From contig CM072806.1 in the NCBI GenBank assembly GCA_037013495.1, positions 32,056,001-32,120,000 on the forward strand: a DNA stretch of 64,000 bases, given 5' to 3'. The notes beneath the pieces were generated by a model. The model searched no databases. It was not told the origin of the DNA and saw only the letters and a list, made by a program, of their open reading frames with translations. Shown one piece after another: positions 46,403 through 58,667 of this stretch. Source of the DNA: Hippophae tibetana (taxonomy: Eukaryota; Streptophyta; Magnoliopsida; Rosales; Elaeagnaceae). Made by a program: the position numbers and the translations under genes. Each line of letters begins with the position of its first letter. The first letter of the stretch is position 1.

Positions 46403-49400
46403 TCACCTTTTCCGCTTCTTACCCAACTTGGTCTCACTTCCCTTCGCCTTCGATGAATTTGACAATTTTCCTTTTGTACTTTCTTGCACTTTACCAGTAT
46501 CAGATATGTTTTTCACATCCTCACTCTGTTTTATCTTTGACGAACCAAATTTAACCTTACCAGTACCATTATCATTAGACTTTCCCACACTTTGAGAGGA
46601 TTTCCCCTTGGATTTGGAGGGTGTCTTTGGCATGTCTTGATTTGACTTGCCAATCTTCCCAATGGTTTGCTTGGATTTAGCTGGTGTGCTAGTTTCATAT
46701 TCGGATATTGTCTTCGAAGCCTGATTATCGGTGTTATTAGATTTGCTAGATGTTTTCTTAAGAACACTACCTGATTTATTAGCACCGATTCTTGAAGTAT
46801 GATCCTTGGATTTGCCACTGGTCTCATTTTCTGATTTGCTGACAGACTTGGAATCATCCTTGGATCTACCTTCAACTTTACCTCCCTCTTTAGACTTGTG
46901 ACCAGACTTATTAGCCGTGCCCTTGGGTTTGCTTGAGGAGTCTCCTTCACTCCTAGAATTTATATATAAATGATAAGAAACATGAATAATAACTAGAAAC
47001 TAGGAAGTAATGAACTACTCACCTTTTGGATGAACCATCATTCTTTCCTCCTTTACTAACAGCATCACCAGAATTTGTTTTGAATTTCTTCAGGAGCCTG
47101 TTTAATCCAAATAAAGTTAAAAGGTTCTATAATAAGATCAACAAGTAGAATATTTGCATCAAGAAGAGCTTAACAAAATGACTTATTGAACAGTGAAACT
47201 AAACAATTCTGATAACCAACTAGGGCGTCATACTTGCAATCATGCAATAAAGTTTTAAATTTTGAAGAGGGAGGGAGGGAGGGGGGAATGGACATCAATT
47301 GGTCCACCCAAAATCCCAAATCCCCTACTCAATATAAAGAATAAATATGATTAGTTATATTACAACACACAAGTATGATGTATAAGACTCTTCAACCGCC
47401 ATCCAATTGATTTGAATAAATAACAGACTTCAGAAACCAGATGATGCAACAATGCAGACATTCAATCAAGACGAGTTTTTCAATCCCATAAGGCATAGTT
47501 ATTAGCATCAAGAAGAACATAAAATAAAGACTAACAAAATTTCAACACCTTAAGCCAAGGAAATCATAGTTTCTCAATCAGAAAGAAAATATTAAAATTA
47601 TAGAATTCTTACATTTCATCTGAATCTTGAGGACTTAATTGACCAGAGTCTTCTCCCTGCTAAGAGACGGTTTTAGCAAAACCTTAAAACATTAGGACAG
47701 ACAAGCTAACAGAAAACAAATAAATCAGTTACTTACCCCTTCTGAGGGTTCAATGATCTCCCATCTTTGCCTTCTGAGATTTAATTCTTCCTCTTCACCA
47801 TCAGCATATAAAACCTGTACAATAAATCATAACCGCATCAAACCAACCCCCCCCCCCCCAAAAAAACTCAATTATGGTCATTATATTCAATAACATGAGA
47901 ATGTAGTATAAAACAAATAGGATCTCATACAAGCCAGAGTAAATGGGGAGAGTGAGATAAAAGGGTTAACTAAAAGAAACCATTTCATGACTTGGCATCT
48001 CACCTTATGCTTCCTTTTAACAGGATCAAAAGAACCAACTATACCATCATAATATCTGCATAATTAAAAAATGAATCATCAGAAAAGATACACTAAGCAA
48101 TTGAATCCACACCAATTATCAATTTCAGAAGTCAAGTCCATGCACCAAAAGTGGATGTACATGAACAAAAAATCAAAACGAACAGTCAAATTCAGAAAGT
48201 CTATCAGCATTAGAGTAATGCTGCAATTCAAAAACCTCTTAAATACAAACCAAATAATTTAAGGTGGGGGAAGATGCGTAACTATATCAACCATTCTCTG
48301 CAAGCAGGGAGAAATAGGAATCATCAACAAAAAGAGGCAACCCAAATGGTAAAAATTGTAAAATGAACGTATTGTCCCTGAAACTAGGATGGGGTAATTG
48401 TCCTTTATGATTCCAAATTACAGACACCATCAGAAAATTCAATCGAGGTGGGAGGTCATCCCACAAAAAACAACAATCAGGTGCTATATATAAATGCTGA
48501 CAAATACTACCAAAACAAACTTGGAAGAGTGAAAATGTGTAACATAAAAAAGGCTAACGGGCATTTTTCATGGTTAAATGGTTAAAAAGCTTGAATCGCT
48601 CTCTCAAAGATTACCGTTCAAACATTCCCTCAAAGATTCACAGGAAACTACATGCTCAAAGTTAATCTTCAAGGAAATAAAATTAAAATTCTCCTGAATA
48701 AAAAATCCGTGTCCCCCCCCCCTTCAATTTCTGCAGTCATAAAGCGCTTTAATAACAATTCATGCATAACGTACCATTCACAGAGCTCAACTGAACTCAA
48801 AGACATTGATTAATCACAAAATTAGTTTAATACAAAAATCTCCATCTTTAATCACTGTCAGCACACATGTTTCAGTTTAATACTTAAAGAGTAACTCACA
48901 TCATCAATCTTGCATGCAACATAATAGATGACCAAGGAGGCCTCATCAGTAGTAAGATACATCTAGCTGAGAATAACCATAACAAACACAAACAACCTCT
49001 GATTGGTTTCACAAAAATTGACCGCATAGATAAGTAGAGCATAAGGTCGGTATTTACTGTTTATCTGCTGGCCACCACACTTTGATTTTTGAACCAACCA
49101 TTTCCTCCCCAGAGCCTTCATCCTTGGGATCCTAACATGATATTGACAACAGATTGAATATAGAAAATACATAGTAGTCCTTCAGGTAGATAAAATGTGA
49201 TAAATGCATCAGATGTTCAATCATCTAAGTCTAGTAGTACATACACAGTAAACCACTTCACAAACAGAAAGTGACTATGCAATTATTAATCAATCTCCCA
49301 TATTGGATAAAGTGGCTTCATAGTAAGCCTATGACTAATCCTGCTTTGGAAAGAAATGATGAATATATACTCTATTGCAATAAGTTCTGCAAGTATGAAT

Positions 49401-52400
49401 TACAATTAGAGGTATAAATTGAAATGAGATGTTAATGAGATTCATAGTATAATCCATTAATTTTCAAAACTCATCTCATCTTGTCTTACTTAATTTTTAA
49501 TGAGATAAGATGGTAATAAAATTACACTAATTATAATATCTCATTTGTCCCTAATGGATCAAAATGAGACAAGTAAGAATACAAAAAAATCTTAAATATG
49601 ATACATGATTATTTATAATGTAAGTTTATCAAGAAAAATAATACAATATATGTTTAAAGTTATACCCCTTAGGACTACAATCTAAATAAGATGAAATGAA
49701 AAAAGATGGTATTTAAATTAAATAAGACAATATTGTACCATAAGTCCATTAGAGATATTAAATGAAACATAAGATGAGAGTCCATTTCACATCTCTAATT
49801 ACCATGGTAGCACCTCTTACAAAATAATATTATAAGTAAAATATATACATACATCAACTTTTATCAGAGGACGCTTCCTCTTGGAACCTGTCTTCGGGGT
49901 CATCTCCAACTGATTTTCATTTTTGGCGGATTTTGTTGCTGATTTTGACGAAGATATCATTTCCTGTAAAGTACATGAGCAAAAATAATTACTAATGACA
50001 CAATACAAAAAATCATGATCACTAGAACTAACATAACAGGTATGATTTGATGAAGCCAAAATGGAGTTACTTTGCTATTATTTTTTGCTGCAGCTTTTGG
50101 TGTGTCTTCTTTCGTGAGATCTTTTTCTCTACCTTCCTTTTTCCTAGCCACAGGATGCTTCGTGGGTCCATCATTCTTTTTGTTACTTACACCTACCTTC
50201 TTAGATGACTGTTTTGATGGCTTTGTCTCTGAGTCACTCGTTACTATATTTTCCTTCACAGATGCATCTACCACAGTTGAAGTTTTCTTCTCATAAGAAC
50301 TCAAAGAAGGCAACTTTTTCCCTGAACGCTTGTTCGCTTTCACCTCTGAATCACTTATTCCATCAGCCACCTTCTTGGACGCATCAGCAGCAGGCTGTAA
50401 AGCATCCTTATCTAAATTATCTTTCTTTTTTTGTCGCCCAGCCTTCTTGGTACTAATTTTATCAGGATTGTTTCTATTTGGGGATGCAGAGGCAGAGGCA
50501 ACATCAGTAGACTCATTCTCCAATGCCTCCGATGGGGACTGCTTGATAATAGACTCGTCATTGTTTTCTGAAGGAACCACTACCTCATTAGATGGACCCT
50601 CACCATGTGAAGTAGGACCATACTCAACATGACATTTCTGATCCGACAATTTTTCATTCTCTATCTCATTCTCTGCATGAGAATCGTCTGAAATTGATTT
50701 CACAAACCTCTGTTTTCCCCTTCTCTTGGTAGATTGTTCTGATTCTTGCTCTTTATTGGATAAATTCTCATTTTCCAAAATATTAGGTTCAGCTGTGCTT
50801 GACCTTAAGTCTTCAGAGTTCTCAATAGGGTGGTCACCGTCTTGCTTCTTCGGGAAATTGGAATCATCCAAAGGGTCTTTTCTTTTCTTTTCCCTTCTCT
50901 TGGTAGATTGCTCCGATTCTTTTTCTTTATTGGATGTATTCTCATGTTCTAAAATATCAGGTTCAGCCTTGCTTAACTTTAAGTCTTTGTTGTTCTCAAT
51001 AGGGTGGTCAACATCTTGCTTCTTCATGGAGTTGGAATCATCCAAAATGTCTTTTCTTTTCTTTTCCCTTCTCTTGGTAGATTGCTCCAATTCTTTTTCT
51101 TTATTGGATGTATTCTCTTTTTCTAAAATATCAGGTTCGGCCTTGCTTGACTTTAAGTCTTTGTTGTTCTCAATAGGGTGGTCAACATCTTGCTTCTTCA
51201 TGGAGTTGGAATCATCCAAAGGATCTTTTCTTTTCTTTTCCCTTCTCTTGGTAGATTTCTCCGATTCTTTTTCTTTATTGGGTGTATTATCATTTTCTAA
51301 AATATCAGGTTCAGCCTTGCTTGACTTTAAGTCTTTGTTGTTCTCAATAGGGTGATCATCTTGCTTCTTCATAGAGTTGGAATCATCCAAAGCATCTGTC
51401 CTTTTTTTTACTCTTCTCTTGGTAGATTGATCTCGTTTGTTTTCTTTATTGGATGCATTATCATTTTCCAAAATATCAAGATCAGCCTTGCTTGATTTTA
51501 ATTCTTTGGAGTTCTCAATAGGGTGGTCGACGTCCTGCTTCTTCAGGCAGTTGGAATCATCCAAAGAGTGTTTTCTCTTTATTCCTCTTCTCTTGGTAGA
51601 TTGCTCTGGTTCCTTTTCTTTATTGGATGCATTCTCATCTTCCATACTATCAGGTTCAGCATTGTTTGACTTTAAGTCTTTAAAGTTCTCAATAGGATTG
51701 TCATCATCCTGCTCCTTCAGGGAGTTGGAATCATGCAAATACTCATTTTCCCCAGTCTGTTTCAGACTGTTATCTGCATCAGGTTTGCAAGATTCCTGAA
51801 CAGCACGATCAACTTTTCCTGAGGGTGATGAAGTTTCACTGGCTACCTCTTTAATCTCCTGAATAAGAAAACAATGTTTAAATTTAGTAATAGTAAGTTA
51901 CAAGATCTATATAGCTTTTAGGAAAAGGTGTTAACCAATAACTTAAAAAGAATTGCCACCATAAAGAACTCATAAAAAAGGACATGCCTGTTCTCCCACA
52001 CCACCAGATGCCTCTACTGTGTTGCTCTCATCAGCCTGGCAATAGCAAATATAGTTAAATGAAAAGAACCACACACTGAGCATGCTCAAATTAGGAAGAA
52101 AAATGTCATCTTCATTCTTCAGTGAATCACCATCAACTCAAGATAGCTCGCTGTTTCAAAGAGGGCACATGGTAAACGGTAAAACAAGGTGGATCAAGAG
52201 AGGGAGTAAACACTCCTTTCAATGCCCATTCTTTGGAACATATTTCATGTACATAACCCTACACTGACAACTCAGCATGAGCATATAAATACAAAAAGAG
52301 GCAAAACATACAACTGATGAGTATAAAAATAAAACTGCTACAGTTAGAAATGGGCCATGAATGTTATCAGCACATTCTAAATCTCACAACATATATAAAA

Positions 52401-55400
52401 AAAATACATGGCACAAAAGATAACAAGAAAACGAAACCAGGACAGCAGCCCTGCAGCCTCCTAAAACCATAACATGCTCTCAATTAAGGTTGCTATTTCT
52501 GAATAATGCAAAAAAAGTTCAGAAAATGGATGAAAAGTGATAAAGTTATCAAACCTTTAGGGGTAGTTCAGATGTACTTATGGGACAATAATGCATGACT
52601 AAAGAGGATTTCTATTATAGACTTCATTGCATACAACAAAAGCAGAATGAGAATAATGATTGGCCAGGAGCATTAAACCAATGCATTACTTAGGTTTCTG
52701 GATAAAATATTCAAAAATATTACCTTATGGTCACAAGAAGCTTGGACTTCATTTTGCCCATTATCAACTGCATCTTGATAGATAGATGCTAGAACTTTAC
52801 TATAATCATACAAAGCAATACTCTTTGTTTCTACAGCTTGCACAAGGCAAGGCTTTAACTTGGCTGCGCAACTTTCAAGCACTCTCTCCCCCAGCTTCCT
52901 AGCAATGGGCAGTACATCCTGAGCAAAAATTATTTTAGCAAGAATTAATTGGATAAAAGTTACTCATACATAAACATAAAATTACAACTGAAGAAAATAA
53001 TTAGACCTTATTGCCTTTCTTCACTGTAGCTAATATAGGAGAAAGTATCTCCAGAGAAATGTCTTCACTTTCTTCTAGAACAAGGGTCATAATTATCTCC
53101 ATGGATGAAAATACATTCTCCGGGTGATAATCCCTGGGGATTAGTAATAAGAAACATCAGCTAGAAATAAACACATGCAGATGCCATTCAATTATACAAA
53201 AATGGATATTTAGCATCCTAAATCAGCCTTATATCTAGTTTGGGAGTGGGAAGGGAATACTATTGGGGGGGGGTGGGGGGGGAATGCAGCAAGTTGTAGA
53301 AATATTATTTGATGAAGATAAAAAGTAAACAATGCAAACAGGGTGAGTTGAAAGCAGAAAACCTCTAAAGGCATATTAGTTAGAAATAAATACCACCAAG
53401 TTACTATTTATTACAAAAATGATACTTAGGCCCTACATTTATTTTTTGTAACAGTTTAGTCCTATTGTTATTAAAAAATGAATGCACAATGACAAAGTAA
53501 TTTTTTTATTTTAATTTTTTTAGCTGCATTAGATAGATATTATTTTAACTTAAATAAACTATAACTAAAATTCAAAGAAAAATTAAATAAAAATAGAAAA
53601 TAAATAAATAAAAACAAACAAAAAATCATTTGTCTTTATACAGTCACTTTTTCATAACAATAAAACTAAATTATCACAAAAAATAAGTATAGGCCTAAGT
53701 ATTATTTTTAGGATAAGTATAAAACCTTATCCTCCCTATTAATTATTATGCGAAGAACCCTAGCTTTATTTCTTTTTATTAAATAGTTTTTTTCCCTTTC
53801 AAGATCCCAAGCACCAAACTTCAAAGCATGACAGCTAAGAAAATCCACTTAGCTCCACGCTATACATGCTACAACAATAAAACCAGCCAAACTTGTACTT
53901 AAATTATCTAATACAATTATTTTCTAAGTTACAGACTCAAATGAAAATGTATGGGCAACAATATTGTACTTGCAAATAATTTGTCTCTACCCTCCAGGCA
54001 ACAAATCTTAGAATGCGCTTATCACTGTATTTTTTATGGGAAACAAAAGTTTCATCCAAAATTAAAAAGAAGAGGTAAAAATGTGGATCTTGAAAGTTTT
54101 TTAAAAAAACTAAAATAAAATAAAAGCACACATAAAAGCTTACATGGTTAAAACAGATAATCCAGAAATTAAGGCCAAAAATTTCAAAGACCCTGAAGAA
54201 ATTCAGAAAACATTGAAGAATGTTATATCTCAAAGCTCTTTGAAAAGTGTTGAAGTAGAAGTCCACGACTACCAAGTAAGTTAACATCTTCCAAATCATC
54301 TCATGTTCTTTACGTTAAAGGTTCTTCCCTTTCTAGCCAAACCATCCAAAGGAGGGCAATGACTCTATATCCCCATTAAAAAAATAGGTAAATAAATAAC
54401 TTTCCTCTGTAAGACTGAATTAGGTAGAACTCAAACCAAATTTGCAAGGGAGAACCACCAACTCCATAAACCAACAACAAACTCACTCCAAAAACAAAAG
54501 GAAAGATGTTTACCCTCCTTACCACTCTTAGTGTCTAACCAAACAGCATGCTAAATCAGATTTGAATTCTTTTACAATTAGTGAGAAGTAACTGCGTCAG
54601 TTTCTTGTGTTACTACACTAGTGACTTTAGAAGGCCCTTTGCAACTTTCAGATGCATACTCTCCAGAAACAAATTTACAGATCCAGTAAAAAGACAAAAA
54701 AATGAAAAACACAGTCAGCAAAGATCAACCAAAAGATATAACATATACACTAAACACAATTTCTTAAAAAATCTGTGCCAAATCATCAACCAGTTTGAGG
54801 AAAACTAAGCATTGGAACAAGGGTAAACCCAAAGCAAGAATTATGAAAGAAAAGTGAACCAGCTCTTCTTCTTTTCTTTTGGCCTGAGAATAAACCCACT
54901 CAATTATAACAGCACATACCTAATTGTCCTAAGGAAATGCTGAAACATTTGTAGAATCAATGAATCACATTCAAGATCCAACATCACCACACAAGATCTG
55001 ACTTTTGCAACAGTTTCAAGAATTGAGATCCTCTTTGTGTAGGACCGACTCAACTTGTCGTCTATATTTTCAAATGATGACACAATAAGCTGAAAGACCT
55101 CCTACATGCAGAATAAAGAAAATATTTTCAGTAAAAGAATCTAGTAAAATGGACAGAAATCTGTAGCCTAATCACTAAATTTTACCTTCATTTGGTCATC
55201 ATCATAAGGAGCATCGGGTGCAGTTATTCTTGTTATCTCGCTGATACATGAAGCGACCACTACTTTAACATCTATATTTGAATGCCTTAATAGTTGATCG
55301 GAAACCAATGCTTTCTGAGATGGAGAAAGTGCATTTTGCATTGACTCATTAGGTGACTGCTCAACCTTCTGCAGACAGCTCTCAATTTTCTAGAAATAAG

Positions 55401-56584
55401 GAAGAGGGAATTATTAATAAAGTACAAATAATACATACAATCATAAAAATAGTCCCACCGTAATTCATATGCTCATATGGCTACTGGAAATTGAAAGAAA
55501 ATCCGAACTAGACACCAATAAAATCCAAACTATGCAGACACAGAAATGATCTGTATCAGGCATCAACCTAAGTACAAAATGAGAAGAAAAACAATTAGAG
55601 ACTTCACCACTTTTCTCTTTCATCTCATTAACGCTCTTCATCGTGATATATTTTGGTGATAATGAAACAAGATTGGAGCAGCCAATGATTTATTCACAGG
55701 AAACAAAATTCCATTTTACTGATTTTATCTAATAATAAATAAAAGCAAATAAACTGCACTATCTAGGTTTTATGGTACAAGAGCCAAGTCATCTCCATGG
55801 CCCCATTCAGAGAGAAGTGGATTATGATGGTATCCAGGTTTTGAACAAATTTTTAGTTGATAATAAGGATGTTCAGGGTTAATCTGTATGCGGCAGGGAA
55901 ACACTAGGGTGGCAGAGACTACAGCCTCAGCCCAGGTAATAGATAAGTCTTTTTTGTTTCAAACATTTCTACTTAAACTCGTGTTTGATTTGAGGTATAT
56001 GGGTTATGCAGAAAGCACAAATACTTCCATACTTGTGGGTACAACTCAAATATTGGAAGAACGCCCACATTATGCGCATTATAGGACAAAGATTAGGGAA
56101 TAAATGTACAAATCAGAACAGCTAGAGCAAGTCGACCAATCAACATCCGTCATGTAGCTAAAAATATGAGACATTATTAGGACGCATAACCCCCAAGTAT
56201 CCTTTAACCAAAGGAAATAATACAACCCAAGAGCATGAGCCAAAACGAAAAGTTTCATGTCGCAGCAAAAATAGCACAAACTCAACATGGATGCCCCATC
56301 ACAGACTTAACATCAAAAATCCATCTCATTGATGATAAAAGGAAAGATAATCACAGCAACATAAAGCTTTTCGAACATAAAAACCAGAAAAGTATGCATG
56401 AAGCTGAAAACACAGCATTCTTTGATGCACAACAACACGACACTTGAATAGTTAATATAAAATAATTTAAATTAGGGCTTACATCGAGAAGAGGAAGAAG
56501 TTCGTCGAATGACGACGGAGGATCGACAAGCTTACTCCCAGCTTCCATGAGCTGTGATTCGAGCTCGTTGTCCGACGACGCCAT
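46403..56584 (-). CDS. PDS5-like sister-chromatid cohesion cofactor (plant PDS5C/D/E type), 14 exons
   Basis: Exons, 5' to 3' on the minus strand: 56584-56483, 55389-55186, 55101-54920, 53133-53007, 52918-52724, 52035-51988, 51858-50071, 49963-49853, 49131-49058, 48055-48004, 47814-47737, 47656-47613, 47097-47023, 46952-46403. Total 3630 nt, 1209 residues. All junctions are in phase; 12 introns are GT-AG and one is GC-AG. Residues 1-270 match the conserved PDS5 N-terminus (helical HEAT-type; ALSPSQKALVSDQLLRH, ITRITAPDAPYDDDQMKEVF, DYHPENVFSS). Residues 329-672 are six 58-residue repeats. Residues 932-982 form a Tudor domain (GSKIKVWWPADKQYYDG, VLYADGEEEELNLRRQRWEI). The tail is Ser/Lys-rich and ends KLGKKRKR. 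PDS5 proteins act in the nucleus with cohesin in chromatid cohesion and DNA repair. The start ATG is the first in the conserved frame. UTRs are not defined. Arabidopsis PDS5C is shorter, mainly because it lacks the repeat array (from memory). Confidence 0.88.
47268..47287 (+). other. G-quadruplex-type motif in intron 12
   Basis: GAGGGAGGGAGGGAGGGGGG: four or more G3 runs with 1-nt loops on the strand opposite the transcript, so the pre-mRNA is C-rich here. Confidence 0.7.
50701..51732 (-). repeat. Six tandem 174-bp coding repeats in the large PDS5-like exon
   Basis: Unit of 58 codons (56-58). Each copy has DDSN..KKQD, DHPIEN, K(D/E)LKSS, AEPDILE, NKEKE and QSTKRR.KKRK in that order. It alternates acidic and basic segments and ends with a KRR-KKRK block that looks like a nuclear-localisation-type basic cluster. 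The middle copies (3-5) are most alike, as expected from unequal exchange. The frame is intact through all copies. Confidence 0.95.
53415..53709. mobile_element. MITE-like element in intron 3 of the PDS5-like gene
   Basis: About 295 bp with long terminal inverted repeats. The left end AAAAATGATACTTAGGCC pairs with the right end GGCCTAAGTATTATTTTT, and the pairing continues inwards past TTTTTTGT and TTTAGTCCTATTGTTA with some mismatches (about 55 bp in all). AT-rich, no coding capacity. A TTA target duplication is possible but not certain. Confidence 0.7.
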
Positions 56585-56900
56585 TGTTGATTTTTCTTCT
56601 AGTGTTTCACTCTAGATCTTTAAATGATTTTAGCCTTAATTTCACACCATAGAAGCCCTAAATCCACGAATCGAGTAAAGGGACAGCGAATTCGAATATA
56701 GAAAGGTAGAAATTGGGAAAGTTAGGGTTATCTTCACACACAGATGTTCAAAATGAGCGAGGGATAGAAAGACAGAGTTTTCAGAATATTTTCACAGAAA
56801 ACAAAAGTGGGTGTAAAAGATTTACGAAATAATTCGATTTTATATGTTTTTCTTTCTTTTTTTTTCTTTGCAAGACATTAACACTTTCTGCTATTTGTAA
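56585..56900 (-). promoter_or_regulatory. 5' flank of the PDS5-like gene
   Basis: Sequence upstream of the ATG. Probable 5' UTR immediately upstream (pyrimidine-rich on the minus strand). No convincing TATA box seen, as is usual for housekeeping-type plant genes. The transcription start is not determinable here. Confidence 0.4.
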
Positions 56901-57743
56901 TTCATATTTTTATAATTTTCTAAACTTTGTCAAAACTCAGCTCGGATGTCGCGGGTTTTGTGAATTTGAGTTCAATTTCAGGTCTCAAATCCACCTTTCA
57001 AATTTCAGGGCGTGGATCAAGTGGGATTGCTTAATGGAGTGTACACTACGGTCGGTTTCAAATTTCACAAAAAATTTAAATAAATTTGACCAAATTATTT
57101 ATATATCAAATTTGACCCGACCATTAAATTTGATAGGTTTGTTATGATTTAATCTAATGATAATGTAAATATTAAAATAATTTTATATTATCAAGTAATA
57201 ATTTATTAATTTTTTATATATTATTAATCTTTTTTTTATTTTAAAATATAATCATTTAATAAAAGTAATATTTTTATTTATTTATCTACTATCAATTAAG
57301 ATAATTGAAAAAAATTGTTAATTTTAGGTATCGAACTTGAAAACACTAAATTTAAAAGTAATTGATTTGAACACTAACATATATACACTATTATATTTTT
57401 AAAATATAAATTATAAATATAACAGTATAAAATGTTTGATCTAATTTAAATAATTTAATTTTTTTACAAACTAAACCTGATTGAATCAAGTAGTAAATTA
57501 GACTATTCAAAATAATTAAATTTTACAGTACGATGTAGTCTACTAGTTTTTTTGTCCGATTTAAATTACTTCTATCTTTTTTATGATCTTTGGACATGTT
57601 TGATGCATCATATTAAATATATTAAATATAATTATATTATATTAAATTATATTTGATTTTATCATAATTATTTTGTATAATATTTAAGGAAAACATATAT
57701 AATATAACCGAATAAAATTAATGACTATTAGGAGAAAATTTAG
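56901..57743. other. AT-rich intergenic sequence
   Basis: Separates the PDS5-like gene from Tat-like element 2. No gene or clear repeat seen. Confidence 0.4.
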
Positions 57744-58307
57744 TGTTGAAATTTAGTGATCTTAGATATAAGTATAAAATGTAGATAATGATAGATCATT
57801 TATTCTTCTCCCTAATGAGATATTTATATCACCTATTAGACAGGTTTCGAGGTTACATAAGGTGGTATTCGCATATAATCTACCAAAGTACAATTAATTT
57901 ACATAAAATCAAGTCGCCATATGTGTTACCCAATTAGATCGTCATATGTGTTACTCAACTAGGTTGCCATATAAAGGCTACCTTAGGTCTTATAGGTAAG
58001 AGTGACTCTAAGTTGTTAGGTAGGTATATTATGTCATTTTACTTAGACCAAATCTTGATCCTCAGGTCTTGGCTCTCAAGTCTTGATCCTCACCATATGA
58101 GCGAGGTACATCATGTCTTTAGGATCGCGTACTTGTTACCTGAATAATACCAAGCATTAACTCTCATATTTCCTTGATTTTGAGAAGTCATGTGAATTAA
58201 CACTTCGTCATCTGGTCTTCGTATCATTTAGACCATTATTAATACGAGGTCTAATCCAATAGGCTCTTTAATAGATAGTGGTATTCTCATGTGTGCTATA
58301 TCTAACA
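57744..58307 (-). repeat. 3' LTR of Tat-like gypsy element 2
   Basis: Minus strand TGTTAGATATAGC at 58307 to TTTCAACA at 57744, 564 bp, with a GATATAAATATC box near 57818-57834. It is preceded on the minus strand by a polypurine tract. U3 contains two CATATGTGTTAC(C/T)CAA repeats (57920-57960). Confidence 0.6.
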
Positions 58308-58320
58308 AACTCCCCTAGTC
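58308..58320 (-). other. Polypurine tract of Tat-like element 2
   Basis: Minus strand CGTGACTAGGGGAGTT abuts the LTR start. Same arrangement as at 1909-1928 in element 1. Confidence 0.55.
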
Positions 58321-58667
58321 ACGAGGTTATCGGGTTATTAAAAAGTATTCTTATAATTAATATGAGCTTTAATAGATAGACCCTTCAACTTCCACCCTCT
58401 TTTATAAAATAGTAAAAAAGATTTACTTTTACCCTGTCCAAATAACTTAGTCAAATTTTATTTTCAGAAAATCTCAGCCCGGTAATTATTTTTTATACTA
58501 TCTTTCTACTTCACTGACTCATTTGGAAAAACACTTGACTTAGATCTCAATCTATTTGACTAACAACATCAGTTGAGAACTAGCCCGCTTTCTACCACTA
58601 GGTCATTTATTCTTCGACCTCAAACATACAAGTTGGGTAATTTCTTCCTTTATATTTTTTTATTAAC

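Noticed and set aside
46403..46952. Treating the last exon as a separate minus-strand gene
   Set aside because: Phase and splice sites join it to the Tudor-coding exons, and Lys/Ser-rich tails are usual in this protein type.
50072..51799. Long plus-strand open frames (up to 209 codons) opposite the PDS5-like exon
   Set aside because: They mirror the tandem repeats coded on the minus strand. The products are Ser/Phe/Leu-rich with no family match, and the minus strand has the conserved protein and splice sites.
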